Shown here: positions 51,908-64,000 of the stretch, one piece after another
Layout: each line of letters starts with the position of its first letter
How positions within the stretch are numbered: the first letter of the stretch is position 1
NCBI GenBank assembly: GCA_034440575.1
Contig: JAOTOL010001626.1
Location: 214,001 to 278,000, forward strand
Reading direction: 5' to 3'
DNA: 64,000 nt
From: Imbricaverruca yamaguchii
Lineage: Eukaryota; Arthropoda; Thecostraca; Neoverrucidae
The notes under the pieces: generated by a model
Seen by the model: the letters and a program-made list of their open reading frames with translations, nothing else
Databases searched by the model: none
Told to the model about the DNA's origin: nothing
Made by a program: the position numbers and the translations under genes

Positions 51908-52321
51908 CGGCCGCGTCTGGCGCCGCGTCTGGCGCCGCGTCTGGCGCCGAGTCTGGCGCCAGTCTGGCACCGCCGGTGGCGCCCGCACCGGCGGCGACGC
52001 CCTCCGTCCGGCGCCGCGCTCCCGGCCCAACAGTGCCGCCGCGAGGTGTGCCGACGGGCGGTCGCGGCCGGCGCCGCCCGCTCGATGCAGCCGCCCCTGC
52101 GCCGCGTCGGTGCCGACGATCGTGGACGACGCCCGCCCGGGGCGCACCTGTCGCCTGTCAACGGCCGACCCAGTGCAGGTGTGCAATAGCGGTGTCAAAC
52201 CCCAGTCGGCCAGGGCGAGCCCGGCCGGCGGACCATGTCGCCACTCCGGCGCTGCACCGTGACACGCCGGTGTCGTGCGGGTGATCACAGTCAGTCCGCA
52301 GGGCGTGCAACACAGGCGCAC
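51908..52321 (-). other. GC-rich 5' leader of the receptor with 12-bp repeats
   Basis: Just upstream of the chosen start (51908-51960) the unit CTGGCGCCGCGT is repeated about four times, read on the minus strand as RRQT units in the receptor's frame. The frame remains open to an ATG at 52319-52321, so a 138-residue N-terminal extension is formally possible. It has no signal peptide or domain, and I treat it as 5' untranslated or promoter-proximal CpG-rich sequence. Confidence 0.5.
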
Positions 52322-54924
52322 GGCCTTACGATCTCAAACAGGTGGTAAGTTTGACATGGTATTGCTGAGATTGACACCACACGTCTGCGACTGTCGCACT
52401 ATGCTTCTCGGACGTATCGGTGACAGCTGGCACTGCCTTGTCGGCGTCCAATTGTACAGCGTTGTGTATCCGTGCAACTGGGCTTTGTAAGGCACAGGTG
52501 AGCAGGACGCACCGGGTGCATGAAACGGGTGTGTCAGTTTGAATATGTTAAGGGAGGAGACGAGCCCCTTATTCATTGAGTTCTCCCCCTCAAACATCGA
52601 TTTGGCCCCTTCAATGATCGATTTTTCCTCTCCCCCATTCAGGCGAAAGCTTGGTCATTGAGCAATGTGCGCACACTAGATGCGCACACCACACACTAGA
52701 ATGGCTTCGGGGAAGCTTCAGCCATCAAAAAGATGGTTTGGTCATCAACCAACTTCGTAAAGTGACATCCATGGCATGCATTGTGGGATAGTGAAGCGCA
52801 TCGGACTCATGGCCGGCGCCCTGAATCCTCCTCATTTGATGAAAATGTATCCGAAATGTTATCTTGGTCGATGAACACGAAGTGTTCATGAAGTTAGATC
52901 ACTGGTCATAGATCTTCATAAATCCAAAGGCTGTGAAATCCCACCAACCTTCAAGTCGTGGCGGGGTGCCGAGCTTGTGAACGTTCTATTGATGAACACC
53001 AAACACGCCCAAACTTTTTAGCAGTTGCATGGACTCTTGGTTGGCATCATGCACGGATGTCGTGGTAAATTGCATACAACTTGGAGCGACCAGTCCCCTA
53101 GGGCTCTGATATGCTGTTAGCTGGGATAGGTGAGCATGCCCGCTCCAAAAGTCACTCAACACTTCCACTCTTAGAATTTATATTGGGTCGGAGTATAGTG
53201 GGCTTCGGTGGTAAGCCTGTATACGACAAGGGACGTGACCTCTTAGACAAAGTTCCCCAGTAGGCCACATCCACCGGAGGCGTAGGAACGTCTAAAAAGT
53301 GTGTACGTGTGTGTGGGGGAGGGACAACCCCCTTTTTGAAATTGATTCTTACGATGCGTCGTCATAGCATTAATGCTAAGCTTTCATGAAAAGTGGGGGA
53401 CCATACCCCTCCTCCCCATCTGTTTCCACACCTATGATGTTTACTCGTCTTGCCGATGCCGGTGGATTCAGGAACGGTTTAAGTGGCGAGGGCAGTGGCA
53501 TGTCCAAGGGGGATAAAAGAAAACAACAGCCATTATCTGCGCAGGATATTGTTATAATACCGTGTTCACATGCGACCACATCATGCTTCCGGCTTTCCCA
53601 TGCTGAAGCTCACATGTCACATGGAAATCCACTCACATGACAAACTTAGAACAAAATTGACGAATACTAACGACCAATATACTGGAGTCTAAGTGGTATC
53701 ATCTAATACAGAAATGATGAATGTATCCATCACAGGTTGGGCAAAATCTTTAGATAGCATAAGTTCCTTGTCTTTGGCAGTTATCTTCAAGATTTTGCAT
53801 CTAGCGGCCGCGATCGCCATGCGACCCAATGGCATGCTTACAATTCGAACATCCGCCACTAGGTGGAAACGAAGCGCGAGCAGTAGCGTGGCCGCGCGTG
53901 TCCCCTATCGCAAAGGATGTGCCATAGCCTATGCCAAGTTCCGTCCGTGTTTCGATGGTTTGGAGGAGTATTGAACGCAACAATAATTTTGTACGCGCCA
54001 GTCTCCAGCTGCCGCTCACGGATAGTGGTCGGGGCCAATGTGGTGTGGTAGATGTGCTGGGTGCCGTCCTTTCCGTACGGGAGAGACAATAGCTGACATA
54101 GCCTCCTCCTCCCCCGTCTCTTCGTCCTTCGACACAATACTGGTACCAGCTTTTGCTACACGGCGATTCAATGATCAATCAACTGCCATAATGCATAATT
54201 CAGCAAGGGGCTCAAAGAAAACGAAGGGCACCCGTCCTGCATGGGAATTGTGCCAGATCAGATCAAAGGGCTCCGTGTGAACAAACCACAGGAGCGTCGA
54301 TCTCGAGAGGAACTCCAGCCTTGACTAGAAGGCCAACTATCCTACCACGGGGTGATAAACTGGCCAGCAATGTGTTATTCAATAGCCATCACATTCGATG
54401 CACATTTGAAGATACTATTTCCACAGCCGGACTCCTCTGCCCAATATAGAACACACGCCCCGCACAAGCATATCAAACTTGAATACGCTGGGCGGAGTTG
54501 TTGATCTAACTTTTCATAATCTTGAGATTCCTGCACTTCTGCGAAAATCAGACGCAACGAAATGCACGTGCTTAGATGGTGCCAAGAGGGCGCAGATGCG
54601 GTCGGTTCACAAGTGTTCTCCTGTGAGCTGGTGTCGGATGATGTGCCTGCAGCCATGGGTGACAATTTGTCAAATTGATTGGGAGAATGCTTTTTTATGA
54701 AATAATTTCCCCAGATAGGCGGCATCCACTGAGAAAAAACTCGTTGAGTGGGGAAGTTGGGTGTACTCGAGAGTTCTGGACGGACGTCTCCATAGGCTTA
54801 ACGTTAAAGCTTTTGTCTGACCGGAGGGAAAATCAATGATTTGGAGGGGAAGGCTAATCAATGATTGGGGCTGGTTTCCCCCTTGGTGCATATAAAGTAG
54901 CATCCCTGCCTGCAGCAGAACTTT
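52322..54924. other. Intergenic sequence, nothing firm
   Basis: Short open frames (for example 53386-53640, 53801-54178) have no domain. A weak tRNA-like stretch on the minus strand near 54370-54290 is too degenerate to call. Confidence 0.45.
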
Positions 54925-55450
54925 CCGATGGTACACTTGCCTGCAGTGAAATGCTCCGGGGAACCCTTGGGGGACGAGTAGCCTAGGGGTAAGTTGCTCG
55001 TCTCTCAATCGAAAGGTTGTGGGTTCGAGTCTCACCTGTCGCTACTCTTCGCCCGCGACCAATCGGTGTGAGAGATTGGCGACGCTACATGACTCAACGG
55101 TCGATGTGTCGTAAAAAAACAAAAACCAATCCGGGGAACTACAGCAGGCCGCCAGGAACATGGGCTGTGTGACTCCACACCAATAATTACTGGTAGGCTG
55201 CGCCGCTTCACAGTTATGCGTTGCGTGACAGTTTCATCGCGGGCAGGCGCCCGAGCCACAGGTCACAACTTGCCCTGCAGCCATGAAGTGAGAAACACGA
55301 GTCTACGCTGTTCCCGCCTTGCATTCCTCGGTCGGCCAAACACATTGGCAGTTCAACGAGCAGGCTACCAATGGACTCCTGTTGACAAGCAACAATTGCT
55401 AGCGACGGATTTCTGACTCCGGCAACACAGAATGAGCTGGCAAGGTTGGA
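54925..55450 (+). repeat. Dispersed repeat C, copy 1, interrupted by a SINE
   Basis: TACACTTGCCTGCAGTGAAA...GGGGAAC before the SINE and AACATGGGCTGTGTG...CACAGTTATGCGTTGCGTGA after it match, in inverse orientation, 60665-61000. The pre-insertion sequence is thus continuous in the second copy. It contains GTTCCCGCCTTGCATT and ACAGAATGAGCTGG strings. Confidence 0.75.
54956..55139 (+). mobile_element. tRNA-derived SINE, family A, with 9-bp target-site duplication
   Basis: The SINE occupies 54965-55130: A box (TAGCCTAGGGG), B box (GGTTCGAGTCTC), body CGCCCGCGACCAATCGGTG, and A-rich tail GTAAAAAAACAAAAACCAAT. It is flanked by CCGGGGAAC at 54956-54964 and 55131-55139. It is inserted into dispersed repeat C. 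Confidence 0.92.
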
Positions 55451-55549
55451 AGGGGATCGGTTGTAAATATGTAGTGGAAGGAGATGGGATGTTTATGGTG
55501 TCAATGAAGCATTATCTGGTCCCAAAATAACACTAGAATATTCAACTTG

Positions 55550-55880
55550 TATACTTGTTGTGAAATGTAGCTAGAATCCTTGCTGGGGTGACTTTATGAA
55601 CCAGGATCCAATTGCTTAGCGGAGCTTGTTGCGTGAACCCTGACCTCGCCACCCGATCCATGAATTGCAGTTCTGCAGTAGAAATTGGGCAAAATGCGTC
55701 ACGTGCTGTCAATGCACGTGACCTTATCGTGCCAAATGATCCTCCCGTTCGGGGATTAAAGGCGAGCGCACGAAGCGACTCGAATCCAGTCTCGCCTAGA
55801 TATGGGAGACCGATATGGGATAGCGCTATAACCAACCGATCAACCGGCACGGCAGGACTGGGTCAGACACTTGCTGGTTT
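55550..55880 (-). mobile_element. tRNA-derived SINE, family B, minus copy
   Basis: On the minus strand: a tRNA-like head with B box GGATTCGAGTC, a body with GAACTGCAATTCATGGATCG and a 3' part with ACCCCAGCAAGGATTCTAGC. The same order occurs on the plus strand at 60280-60590. Confidence 0.82.
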
Positions 55881-56490
55881 AATTCAGATCCACTGACAAG
55901 TCGATTAGTTGCATGATTAAAAAACGCCTATTTCATTCAGAATCACAGGTTGATGGGCATTAGGTACCTGGTGTATGATATCTTAGTATTTATTATATTA
56001 TATACGTTGTATACTGTATTGCAGGCGTCATACTGAAGTTTCCGTAAGGATAAATACTTCTTCATGCCGATCCCATCCAACTGTTTTACCATAATTTTGT
56101 TTGCTTATATTGCTTCAGCACAACATGTAACCAGGCCATCCGTCATACTTGGTGTGAAACCACCGTTAATTATTGGAAGACAGAGCAGGTTGTTGTTCAT
56201 TGGGTGGTTCTCGACGCGCTTTTTGTACGATCACGGCTAATGGCGCTGCCCACACTACATATGTCGCCAGTAGGCCGCGGGATTGGAAGACAGAGCACGA
56301 ATTAATGCCACAGTTGTGTGTTGAATTGCAGCATGGGGATCATCAATAATGTCCCATGGGACCAGCGCAGTACGCTTTCCAGCACCAAGGAGTAATTTTG
56401 AAGAAAAAACACCGGGAACAAGGACAAACTAATTTGCAGCAACCTGCAACATCTGCCAAATTAAATGGCTTCAACGGTGTGGTGTGTGCT
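55881..56490. other. Intergenic sequence, nothing recognised
   Basis: No feature identified. Confidence 0.4.
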
Positions 56491-56543
56491 CGTGGTGTGT
56501 TTGTGGTCGTGTGTTTGTGTGCGGTGTGTGTGTGTGTGCGTCG

Positions 56544-56574
<31 letters not shown>

Positions 56575-56640
56575 TGGGTGTATGTGTGTATGTGGTGTGT
56601 GTGTGATGTGTGGTGTGTAGTGTGTGGTATGTGCTGTGGT
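56491..56640. repeat. (TG)n-rich microsatellite
   Basis: Interrupted TG repeats with GGTGTG variants. Confidence 0.95.
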
Positions 56641-56656
56641 GATGTATTGCGGATCA

Positions 56657-56940
<284 letters not shown>

Positions 56941-56969
56941 AGAGAGAGAGAGAGAGGGAGAGAGAGCGG

Positions 56970-57876
56970 GATATATTTCACAGATTACAGTTCCATGGGA
57001 AACGATGCAAAGAAATGAAATGACACTTGACATGCCAGTTGACATGATACATAGGTATATATATATACCTGTATGGCCAAATGTTATCGAGTTAAATGAG
57101 TCGATCTGTGCATACGATGGATTCAGCTCTACCACAAATGTCCTGAACTTTCGCAATGGGTCTACGGGCATTGTCTGGAAAAAAAATTAAAAGCGCCTTT
57201 GAACAAATGCATAGGACGCCACTATTGTTATTTTAAAAAATGTTCGAGGCTTCCATGGGGTACCGATCCGAAACGTAATTCTACACAGCATTATCACATG
57301 TCACAGTTCTTGGAAACGCTTAGACTGCACAAAGTACGATAAAAAGCAAATAAGCATTGAAATCCTGAGCATGTCCTGGCTACGAAGAGCCAGTGATGTT
57401 ACCAAGCATATTACAAGCATTTAAGTATCATGCAATTATACTTGCACAGTGATACCGGCGAAAATAAATACACACATCAACAATGACAGCATTTTCCTCT
57501 GGAGCGATTGTCCTCTTGCTGCCAGACCATTTCCTTGTCCTCGCACGCAACTCGCCTGATTGTTGATAGCGGTTAGGATAGCACAGACGGCCTGATAGCG
57601 GTTCCACCACTTCGCCACCGTCTGTGCGCTCCTTCCAATTCTTCTGTCGCATTCACTCTTACGGAATCATAACTTCTTGAAGCTGACTAGTTTTCCCTTT
57701 TCAAATAATTTAAGTGGTAGCCATTGTTTGATTTATAATTGATTCAATGTTATTGGTGCGATTGAGGCGCAAAGTCAGAAGCATCACTGACCTGTCTATC
57801 CTCTTAAAGGCTGCAGAGCAAAAGGTCACGTGATCATCGAAGCGGCAGATTTCCATCCAGGGACACTAGCTTGTGT
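56970..57876. other. Intergenic sequence, nothing recognised
   Basis: No coding frame with a recognised domain. Confidence 0.4.
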
Positions 57877-60008
57877 CGATAATTTTCAAAGTGGTGTTAT
57901 CAAAAACGGCTACTGTTTTTATTTTGCCTTGACATGTGCCTAGCAATTTGGCATCAAAATTACATCGCTGAGCCATCGGCATTTCTTCTCAAAAGGCGTT
58001 GAAAAAAATACTCTTTTTTTCGGCATTCGGCGCCATATTGACTGTGAGAACCAATCCAGATACGTGGATCAAATAGTACATCTTTTTGATCATCTCGACG
58101 AGCTGAGTCGATTTAAGTAACGCTGTATTGTCGAAAAATCGATAGTTAAGAAAATATCGGCTATCTTATGTCTTCTAATACACCAGCAAATGTCTATTTC
58201 GGGGCATACAAGGAACTTTGAGGTATAAACAAATAAAAATTCAGATACAGCCGCGGTTTCGGCCCTTACTCATTTGAAGAATTCAGCATCGCTCACTGGG
58301 CATGTAGATAATAGACAAAGCTTCATATTTATTTGCTACTTGAACTACATAGCAGCATGATTGATGGAGGCTGCTAGTATGTTGTACGTATGTGCATAAC
58401 ATACCAAATACCTACCTATTCGTTGCACGTTGAGACATTCAGATAGCCTATCCACATGACGTTCAGATGAAAATCAGATAAGTTGGTGATAAAAATGTTA
58501 AAATTCGCCATTATTGAAATTCGCCGTGATCATCATGGGACCATCGATGCCTATTTTTCCCCGAAGGGACACATGTCAGACATCAATAAATGAATACTGG
58601 TATATCCAAGGCAAACATCGCGCGAAGGTACAGGGCACAACTGACTGGATGGCATAGAGCACCCCAGGTCTGTCTTTCATGGAACTCACAGTCGTTTTAA
58701 CATTTTCTCCACGTCCCTCTTAGTTGTTAGCGGGAGCAAAAGCTACCGGTGCATGTAGCCAACCCGGATGTAGTCGTCCCTCCTCTCCTAACCGTACACG
58801 TTTTTTGCAGCTAGCGACACCTGTTTCACGCATCGTTCAACTGACTGACCGTGCACAGGAAACTGTGGAACTGACATTGGCATGTCTACATAGCCATCAA
58901 GTTCGGAGCTTGGCGTGTAGCACGTGAGCGTCGGTTCGAAGGCGCCGTCCCAGGATATCAACTCCTGCAGACTCTCCGCGGTCTCATTTAGTCACGGAGT
59001 TCTCCTGGGACGGATACTGGTGTCTCCACGCTCATTTTTTGCCGCGGATGCACCTGACACGTTCAACAGCGAACTGGCGCTCTACTCTGTCACCGCTCTA
59101 GAGAAGTGTCTGGAGCACCATTTCGCTGTGAGCATACTGGGCACTGCAGTGGAGGGCTGAATAAGAGTGAAGTGAAATACAGTGGAGGGCGTGAGCATCA
59201 CGATGCTCACGACTTCCCCATGCTGCAGCCGAGTGAGCTGCAGCTGGCGCAGCACATGCCTCGGCCCATCCAGCCAGTTGTGCTGCATCTTCGCGCGAGA
59301 CCACATCGGATGGTAAACCCCCACAATTAATTCAATTATACGGCGGAGGTTTTTGCACACAGTGTCTCCCAGGCCATAATCTGCTACGTACGATGTAGGT
59401 ACATGCACCGGCAGCTTTTGCCCGTGCTAACAACTAAGAGGGGCGTGGAGAATATGCTAAAACTATTGTGAGCTCCATGAAAGATAGAACTGTGGTGCTC
59501 TATGCCGTTCAGTCAACTGTGCTCCGCACCTTCGCGCGATGTTTGTCTTGGACATTTCCAGTATTCATTGATTGATGTCTGACATATGTCTCTTTTGGGA
59601 AAACAAATTATCTTCAATGGTTCCAGGGTGATCACGTGAAACTTCAATGACCACGGCGAATTTTAATCATTTTTATCACCAACGTATATGATTTTCGTCT
59701 GAATGTCACAGCGTGCAACGAATAGTTACCTATTTGTTGCATGTTGGGATATTCAGATAGCCTTGTATTTGGTATGTGATGCACATGCGTACAAAGCAGC
59801 ATCCCTCAATCATGCTGCTATGTAGTTCAAACAGCGAATAAATATGAAGCTTTGTCTATACTTATATGCCCGGTGAGTGATGCTGAAGTCTTCAATTGAG
59901 TAAGTGCATAAACTGCGGCTGTATCATGATTTTTACTTCTTTAAACCTCAGAGTTCCTTGTATGCCCTGAAATGGACATTTGCTGGTGTATTAAAAGACA
60001 CAAGATGA
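57877..60008. mobile_element. Long-terminal-inverted-repeat DNA element, copy 2, right end truncated
   Basis: The left arm (from GTCGATAATTTTCAAAGTGG) matches copy 1 at 7822 onward. The right arm, about 59410-60008, is inverse to about 58160-58755, including the AAGCTACCGGTGC/CAGCTTTTGCCCG region and the TAATACACCAGCAAATG string. The right arm stops inside the repeat near 60008, so roughly the outer 250-300 bases are missing and no flanking duplication is visible. The core (58724-59330) is homologous and co-oriented with copy 1. Confidence 0.85.
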
Positions 60009-60279
60009 CACTTCTTATTCTAAAATAGTTTGATGGTATTCGCTTGAAGTAATACTTCATCTGCATAGAAATATGGGTATGTCGCTTCCAGTACAACGCA
60101 CAATGTATACATACAACATAATAAGTTATCACACAACATAGGCCGTACTCTAAAAAAAATGTATAATTATCAACAAAAGGTATATTTTAATTGTCATTAA
60201 TTGGTTTGTCAATAAATATGATTTAAGCAAGCAAGTGCTGCCTATGGATTTGCCGCCCCTCCCTCCCCCACCCCCAGTA

Positions 60280-60590
60280 GCTCAGTTCGCTTGGTCACTG
60301 GCCTGTGCTGGTCTCCCCTGACCTGGCAAGACAGGGTTTCAGCCGTTTCGAGAGATCGCTTTTAGCCCCTGGCTGGGAGGGTTAGTTGGCAACTGGCACG
60401 ATAATGTCGAAAGTCGGCTACCGGATTGGCCGTTTGAATTCGCTAACAGTGCGTCAAGCGTTTTACCAAATTTTTGCTGTAGAACTGCAATTCATAGATC
60501 GGGTGATGCGGCCAGGGCTCACGCTGCAAGGTCTGTTTAACAATGTAATCTTGGTTTATTAAGCTACCCCAGCAAGAATTCGAACTAAAG
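60280..60590 (+). mobile_element. tRNA-derived SINE, family B, plus copy
   Basis: The head starts CCCCAGTAGCTCAGTTCG with a weak B box (AGGGTTTCAGCC). Body and 3' part (GAACTGCAATTCATAGATCG, CTACCCCAGCAAGAATTC) match the minus copy at 55550-55880. It is preceded by a C-rich stretch. Confidence 0.82.
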
Positions 60591-60664
60591 CTATAAGAAG
60601 TGTAAAGGCTGAAAATTATATTATTATATTATTTCATCATTTGCAACCGGGCTCCAGCTAACAT

Positions 60665-61000
60665 TTCCAGCTCATTCCGTGTTGCCGGGCTCCAGCGGTG
60701 GACCGTTTGCCAATGTTGTTTGGCCAACACAGTAATGCAAGACGGGAACAGTACAGACACATGTTTCTCACTGCATGGCTACAGGGAAAGCGACCACGTG
60801 ACGACCGCACAAGCGAATACCTACGGCTGGCCAGTGGTGAAACTTGTAGACTGTCACGCAACGCATAACTGTGAAGAGGCGCACACTACCAGTAAGTATT
60901 AGCATGAGCCGACACAGCCTACGTTCCTAGCGGCCAGCCGTTAAGGGTCCCCAGAACATTTCACTGCAGGCGAGTGTACAGACCATGCGGGTCTACAGCC
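60665..61000 (-). repeat. Dispersed repeat C, copy 2
   Basis: Inverse match to 54925-55450 without the SINE: on the minus strand CTGCAGTGAAATGTTCTGGG, then GCTAGGAACGTAGGCTGTGT, then GCGCCTCTTCACAGTTATGC. Confidence 0.75.
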
Positions 61001-61189
61001 GCCAGCGGGACAACTAGCGCCACCGATGGCATTTCTTGCAACTAAGTTTTAATTTCCAGTAGTTGATTGTGTCGGTCTGTTATTGAAATCCTTCCTCACT
61101 ATGCTAGCATAGCTAATCCCAGTATTGCAATTAAGGTCGAGCAGTCCAGTAATAAGCGGAAAAACAACCCGCTTAGCTGACCATAACGA

Positions 61190-61365
61190 AAAGCCTTGGG
61201 TTCTTTCACGACGCATTCAACCGCTAGTTCATATAGCGTCGCCAACCTCCCACGCCGGTTCATCGCGGGTGGGCTCGGTAATGCCGTCGGTTGTGAGATT
61301 CGAACCCACAATCTTGTGATCAAGAGTCCGACCCTATACCAACTGAGCTACCGCGGCCCCCTTGC
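61190..61365 (-). mobile_element. tRNA-derived SINE related to family A, different head
   Basis: On the minus strand: GCCGCGGTAGCTCAGTTGGT (A box), TGGGTTCGAATCTCACAACC (B box), then a body sharing GAACCGGCGTGGGAGGTTGG and GACGCT with family A. The T-arm is good, but the anticodon stem does not pair, so it is not a functional tRNA gene. Confidence 0.85.
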
Positions 61366-63470
61366 TGGCAATAACAACCAACAAAAGATATATCATTACG
61401 GAAAATGAAAGGAAACTAACACATCTCTCATGGAGGGATGAAGAACATTACCTTGGTTAAAATACAATTGCTCATCTCCATGGACACAGCTGTTTTTTTG
61501 TCTTCTGTTATCCGCTAAGCTCAGAAACAGTTCAATGGAGAGTGTGCTCACGATAAGAGTTCGGACCACATTGTTGCGCTTTTTCAACACCTTCACACTT
61601 ATTCAAAATGAGACGTGGGTGCTAGTGGGGAAAGATAAGTACGGATTTGCAACCTAACTAGCCATGAAGGCCACACAGCATCCTGCAATTTGTTTTCCTT
61701 GACCGAAGTCACCACGTTCCAGGGAAGAGTAGCTGGTGCCGCTGGAGCGGGCGTCATTACAGCTGTTGTTCGGCTGTCTTTTCCGCCTTCACTGGACTGA
61801 CCGTGGCTGCTGGGGCCCAGGCTATTAGGACGGATGTGGTTGCTTTGGCGGTCTTCACCACTGGAGCGACCGCTACCACAAGCAAGGGTATCGTTTTGCA
61901 TACTTCTGGGGTGGCTTAAATCACGTCAATGTTCTTTTTAGAAACCCCGATATAGATTTGAGTCATCCCAATGTTTTTTAACACGAAAGTATCCAGCATG
62001 AGAGCAACAGAGCATGTTACAAACATGTTCAGATATGCTTAAAAGCCATTAGTTTCTTGATCACGTTTCCTCTGTACAGTGTACATGCATCTTGTTTCTC
62101 TTAGTTATTGACATTTTCATTGCTGTGCTTTTCGATTGTTGCTGAAATGGCAGCTCCAGTAAAGTTATCACTGCGATTGCGAATGGCAGTTGCACCTAAT
62201 CCAACCAAAAATTGTTACACCTGTCTTTGACAGTCAGACATGAACAGCTAACACATATGATAATGTCATTAACTTGTGCACACAGCTGGTGACTCTGCGG
62301 AACAGCGTGGACGATTTGCTTAAGTGTGCTTTGTTTTGCAAATGCGATGGCTTGACCAATGGCATTCCGAGACCCGAAAATCATGATTCATCCGGAGTTG
62401 CTAAGCTAAACTGTATTTATGAGAGAAAAACACAGCTTTGCATGGCACATTTATAATTGTGTCTGGCACAATTATAAATGTCACAATTATAACTGGCACG
62501 CTTACATTTAGCTATGTCAATGGTCATAATTATTTATATTACTAATGGTATATAACAAAGCACTTGGCTCATGTCATGTACCTCAGTTGGTAAATGTATC
62601 GCTCACTACTGTCCATACTATGCGTCCGCTTTTAGATATTTCAAACTAGCAATCTTCGCTCGTCACGTGACAACAATTCGTTCGTCTTCTGGTTGCCTAT
62701 GGTACGTAAGTAAGGCTCATCTAATGTCGAAGAGGACCGGCTTCTCTCGGGGCCGTCTTCTTCAACTGTGACGGACGATTTCCACAAGAAAATAACTAGA
62801 AGAGTGTTCCGGGACGTGTTCCCAGAGACCCCCCAGGAGACGTGTTCGCCACATATCGCATGGTGGAGATGCCACTGAATTTAGCGAGGAAATGATGTCG
62901 GAGATCAATAAAAAAAGCTTGGTTTATGGTCAGAGCAATAAGAGGTATATTCAGAAATGCGAAGTGAAGGATAGGATCTTTCTGTTATTGGTGGTCTTTC
63001 GATACCGTAATAGCATTCATATATTGTCCATTCGGCATCTGTCGCGGTCAAGTAATACGTCTTATATACGATCAAGGCATAATGCCATCCATACTGATGT
63101 TGTTAGTACGGTTTTCTTGGTTCCCGTCCATGTACATTAAGCTATATACCTTCGAACATTAGAACCATCGCAGCCATTTTGATAAAACGGCAACCCTGGC
63201 GTCTAAAATGACTGGTCGCTGAGGTTGCCGTGACTACATGTGGTCAAGGCAGCCATGGCTGCTGGGACGTCCGTCACCACTGAGGCGGCCATCACCACAA
63301 GGACCGCCATCACCCCCGGGATGGCTGCGAGCGTTAAAATGCCATCGACGCTAAAATTTCTTTCTCAATTGGGGCATCCATGGCCACTAGGACATCCATC
63401 GACTATGGGGTGGCCGTCATCGGCGTTCGGAAATTCGCCTAGTAACGGTGTTCATTGTCCTCGAGACACG
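61366..63470. other. Intergenic sequence, nothing firm
   Basis: GCCATCACCAC-type degenerate repeats around 63245-63330 and a short ATTATAA palindrome at 62448-62492. No gene recognised. Confidence 0.45.
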
Positions 63471-63539
63471 ACTTAGTGTCACAGCAGGAAGTAACACTTT
63501 GAGGACGGGTGACTTCGTAGCGAGAGCGCTCAAACGAAC

Positions 63540-63830
63540 ATCGTCCATTTTGTTGCTCCTTATTAAGGATTTCCCATCTTCAGGCAGACCCTTCTGGCAC
63601 TCTTTCTCTGTTCACCTATCGCGCCCCTCTCTGGCTTTTAGGGGACCATCCCAGTCCTCTGCAACATTCGTGACTCTCAAGGATATCTCATCTCTGAGGC
63701 GGGCCCTCGGTATTCCCCGCACCCATTGCCAGTTTCCAAGGACTCTCTCAGCTTTCAAGGGACACCTTTCTCTCAGGTGTTCATTCCAAAGCTCGGGGGA
63801 ATTCTAGTCCATTCTTGGCTAACTCTCATA
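63540..63830. repeat. Degenerate pyrimidine-rich repeat, inverse relative of 41600-42230
   Basis: Units such as CTCTCAAGGATATCTCATCT and CCAAGGACTCTCTCAGCTTT resemble the inverse of GAGAGTGCTCCTGA-type units inside the 40630-42723 element. No protein domain. Confidence 0.45.
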
Positions 63831-64000
63831 AGACATATTCATCGACATATTCAGACATAAGACATATTCAGTCAGGAGCTATCTCCAAATCGCATGGCCA
63901 TTTCCAGTTATCGACCAAGATGTCTTTCAGCGGCAATGTATTTCTTTGTCTTTCTTTTCGGTAGCGGCAATTTGTTCTTTGTCTTTCTTTCAGCAGCAAC

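Noticed and set aside
51092..52189. 365-codon plus-strand open frame
   Set aside because: It lies antisense to the receptor in very GC-rich DNA, where stop codons are rare. The sequence is Gln/His/Arg-rich with no domain.
54965..55040. Functional tRNA gene
   Set aside because: It is the head of a SINE with target-site duplication, and the cloverleaf is imperfect.
61190..61365. Functional tRNA gene
   Set aside because: A and B boxes are good, but the anticodon stem does not pair and a SINE body follows directly.
63240..63807. Plus-strand frames near the window end
   Set aside because: Composition follows degenerate repeats and no domain is recognisable.

Overview
The window looks like a piece of an arthropod nuclear genome, probably crustacean; a barnacle would fit, but I cannot prove the species. 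Reasons: a spliced gene with GT-AG introns, exons far richer in G+C than the introns, an arthropod-type chitin deacetylase, tRNA-derived SINEs with target-site duplications, LINE fragments, and very many minisatellites. There is no bacterial, viral or organellar gene organisation.

The main gene fills bases 1 to 38645 on the plus strand. It is a group IV (Cda5-type) chitin deacetylase, 5' partial. I reconstructed it exon by exon from splice sites and matching phases. The N-terminal half is a Thr/Ser/Pro/Arg-rich linker (exons at 11856-12240, 15601-15653, 18841-18999, 19271-19723, 21038-21121). A Cys-rich bridge exon (22279-22382) leads into the NodB-type catalytic domain. The first catalytic exon exists in two versions, 23450-23675 and 28682-28910, with identical phases, so they are probably mutually exclusive. 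Shared exons follow at 29686-29815, 30522-30684, 31272-31416, 36769-36967 and 38514-38645. All expected metal and catalytic motifs are present, so the product should be an active secreted chitin-modifying enzyme. The chitin-binding N-terminus and promoter lie upstream of the window.

The introns are packed with tandem repeats. Several arrays begin exactly at a 5' splice site and repeat that donor in every unit (22383, 30685, 36968, and less clearly 12241). Because the units at 30685 and 36968 are multiples of three and stay open, they could extend the preceding exon in frame. The 30685 array ends in a decayed copy of the start of the next exon, carrying an in-frame stop. This is the most unusual structure in the window.

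The region 38646-50665 is intergenic and repetitive. It holds a 2.1 kb element filled with degenerate repeats (40630-42723), a foldback element (about 43085-43665), short arrays and a piggyBac-like element flanked by TTAA (48186-49211). On the minus strand at 50666-51907 lies a single-exon, very GC-rich seven-transmembrane receptor of the GPR157/cAMP-receptor-like kind, with no visible link to the deacetylase. From 52322 to the end I see no gene, only SINEs, a long-inverted-repeat element and microsatellites.

Mobile elements include two copies of a long-terminal-inverted-repeat element of about 2 kb (7808-9745, with a 10-bp flanking direct repeat; 57877-60008), two SINE families, two CR1/Jockey-like LINE fragments, and a palindrome around 26876-27072 whose loop carries a minimal type-I hammerhead ribozyme motif on the minus strand, of the kind known from Penelope-like elements.
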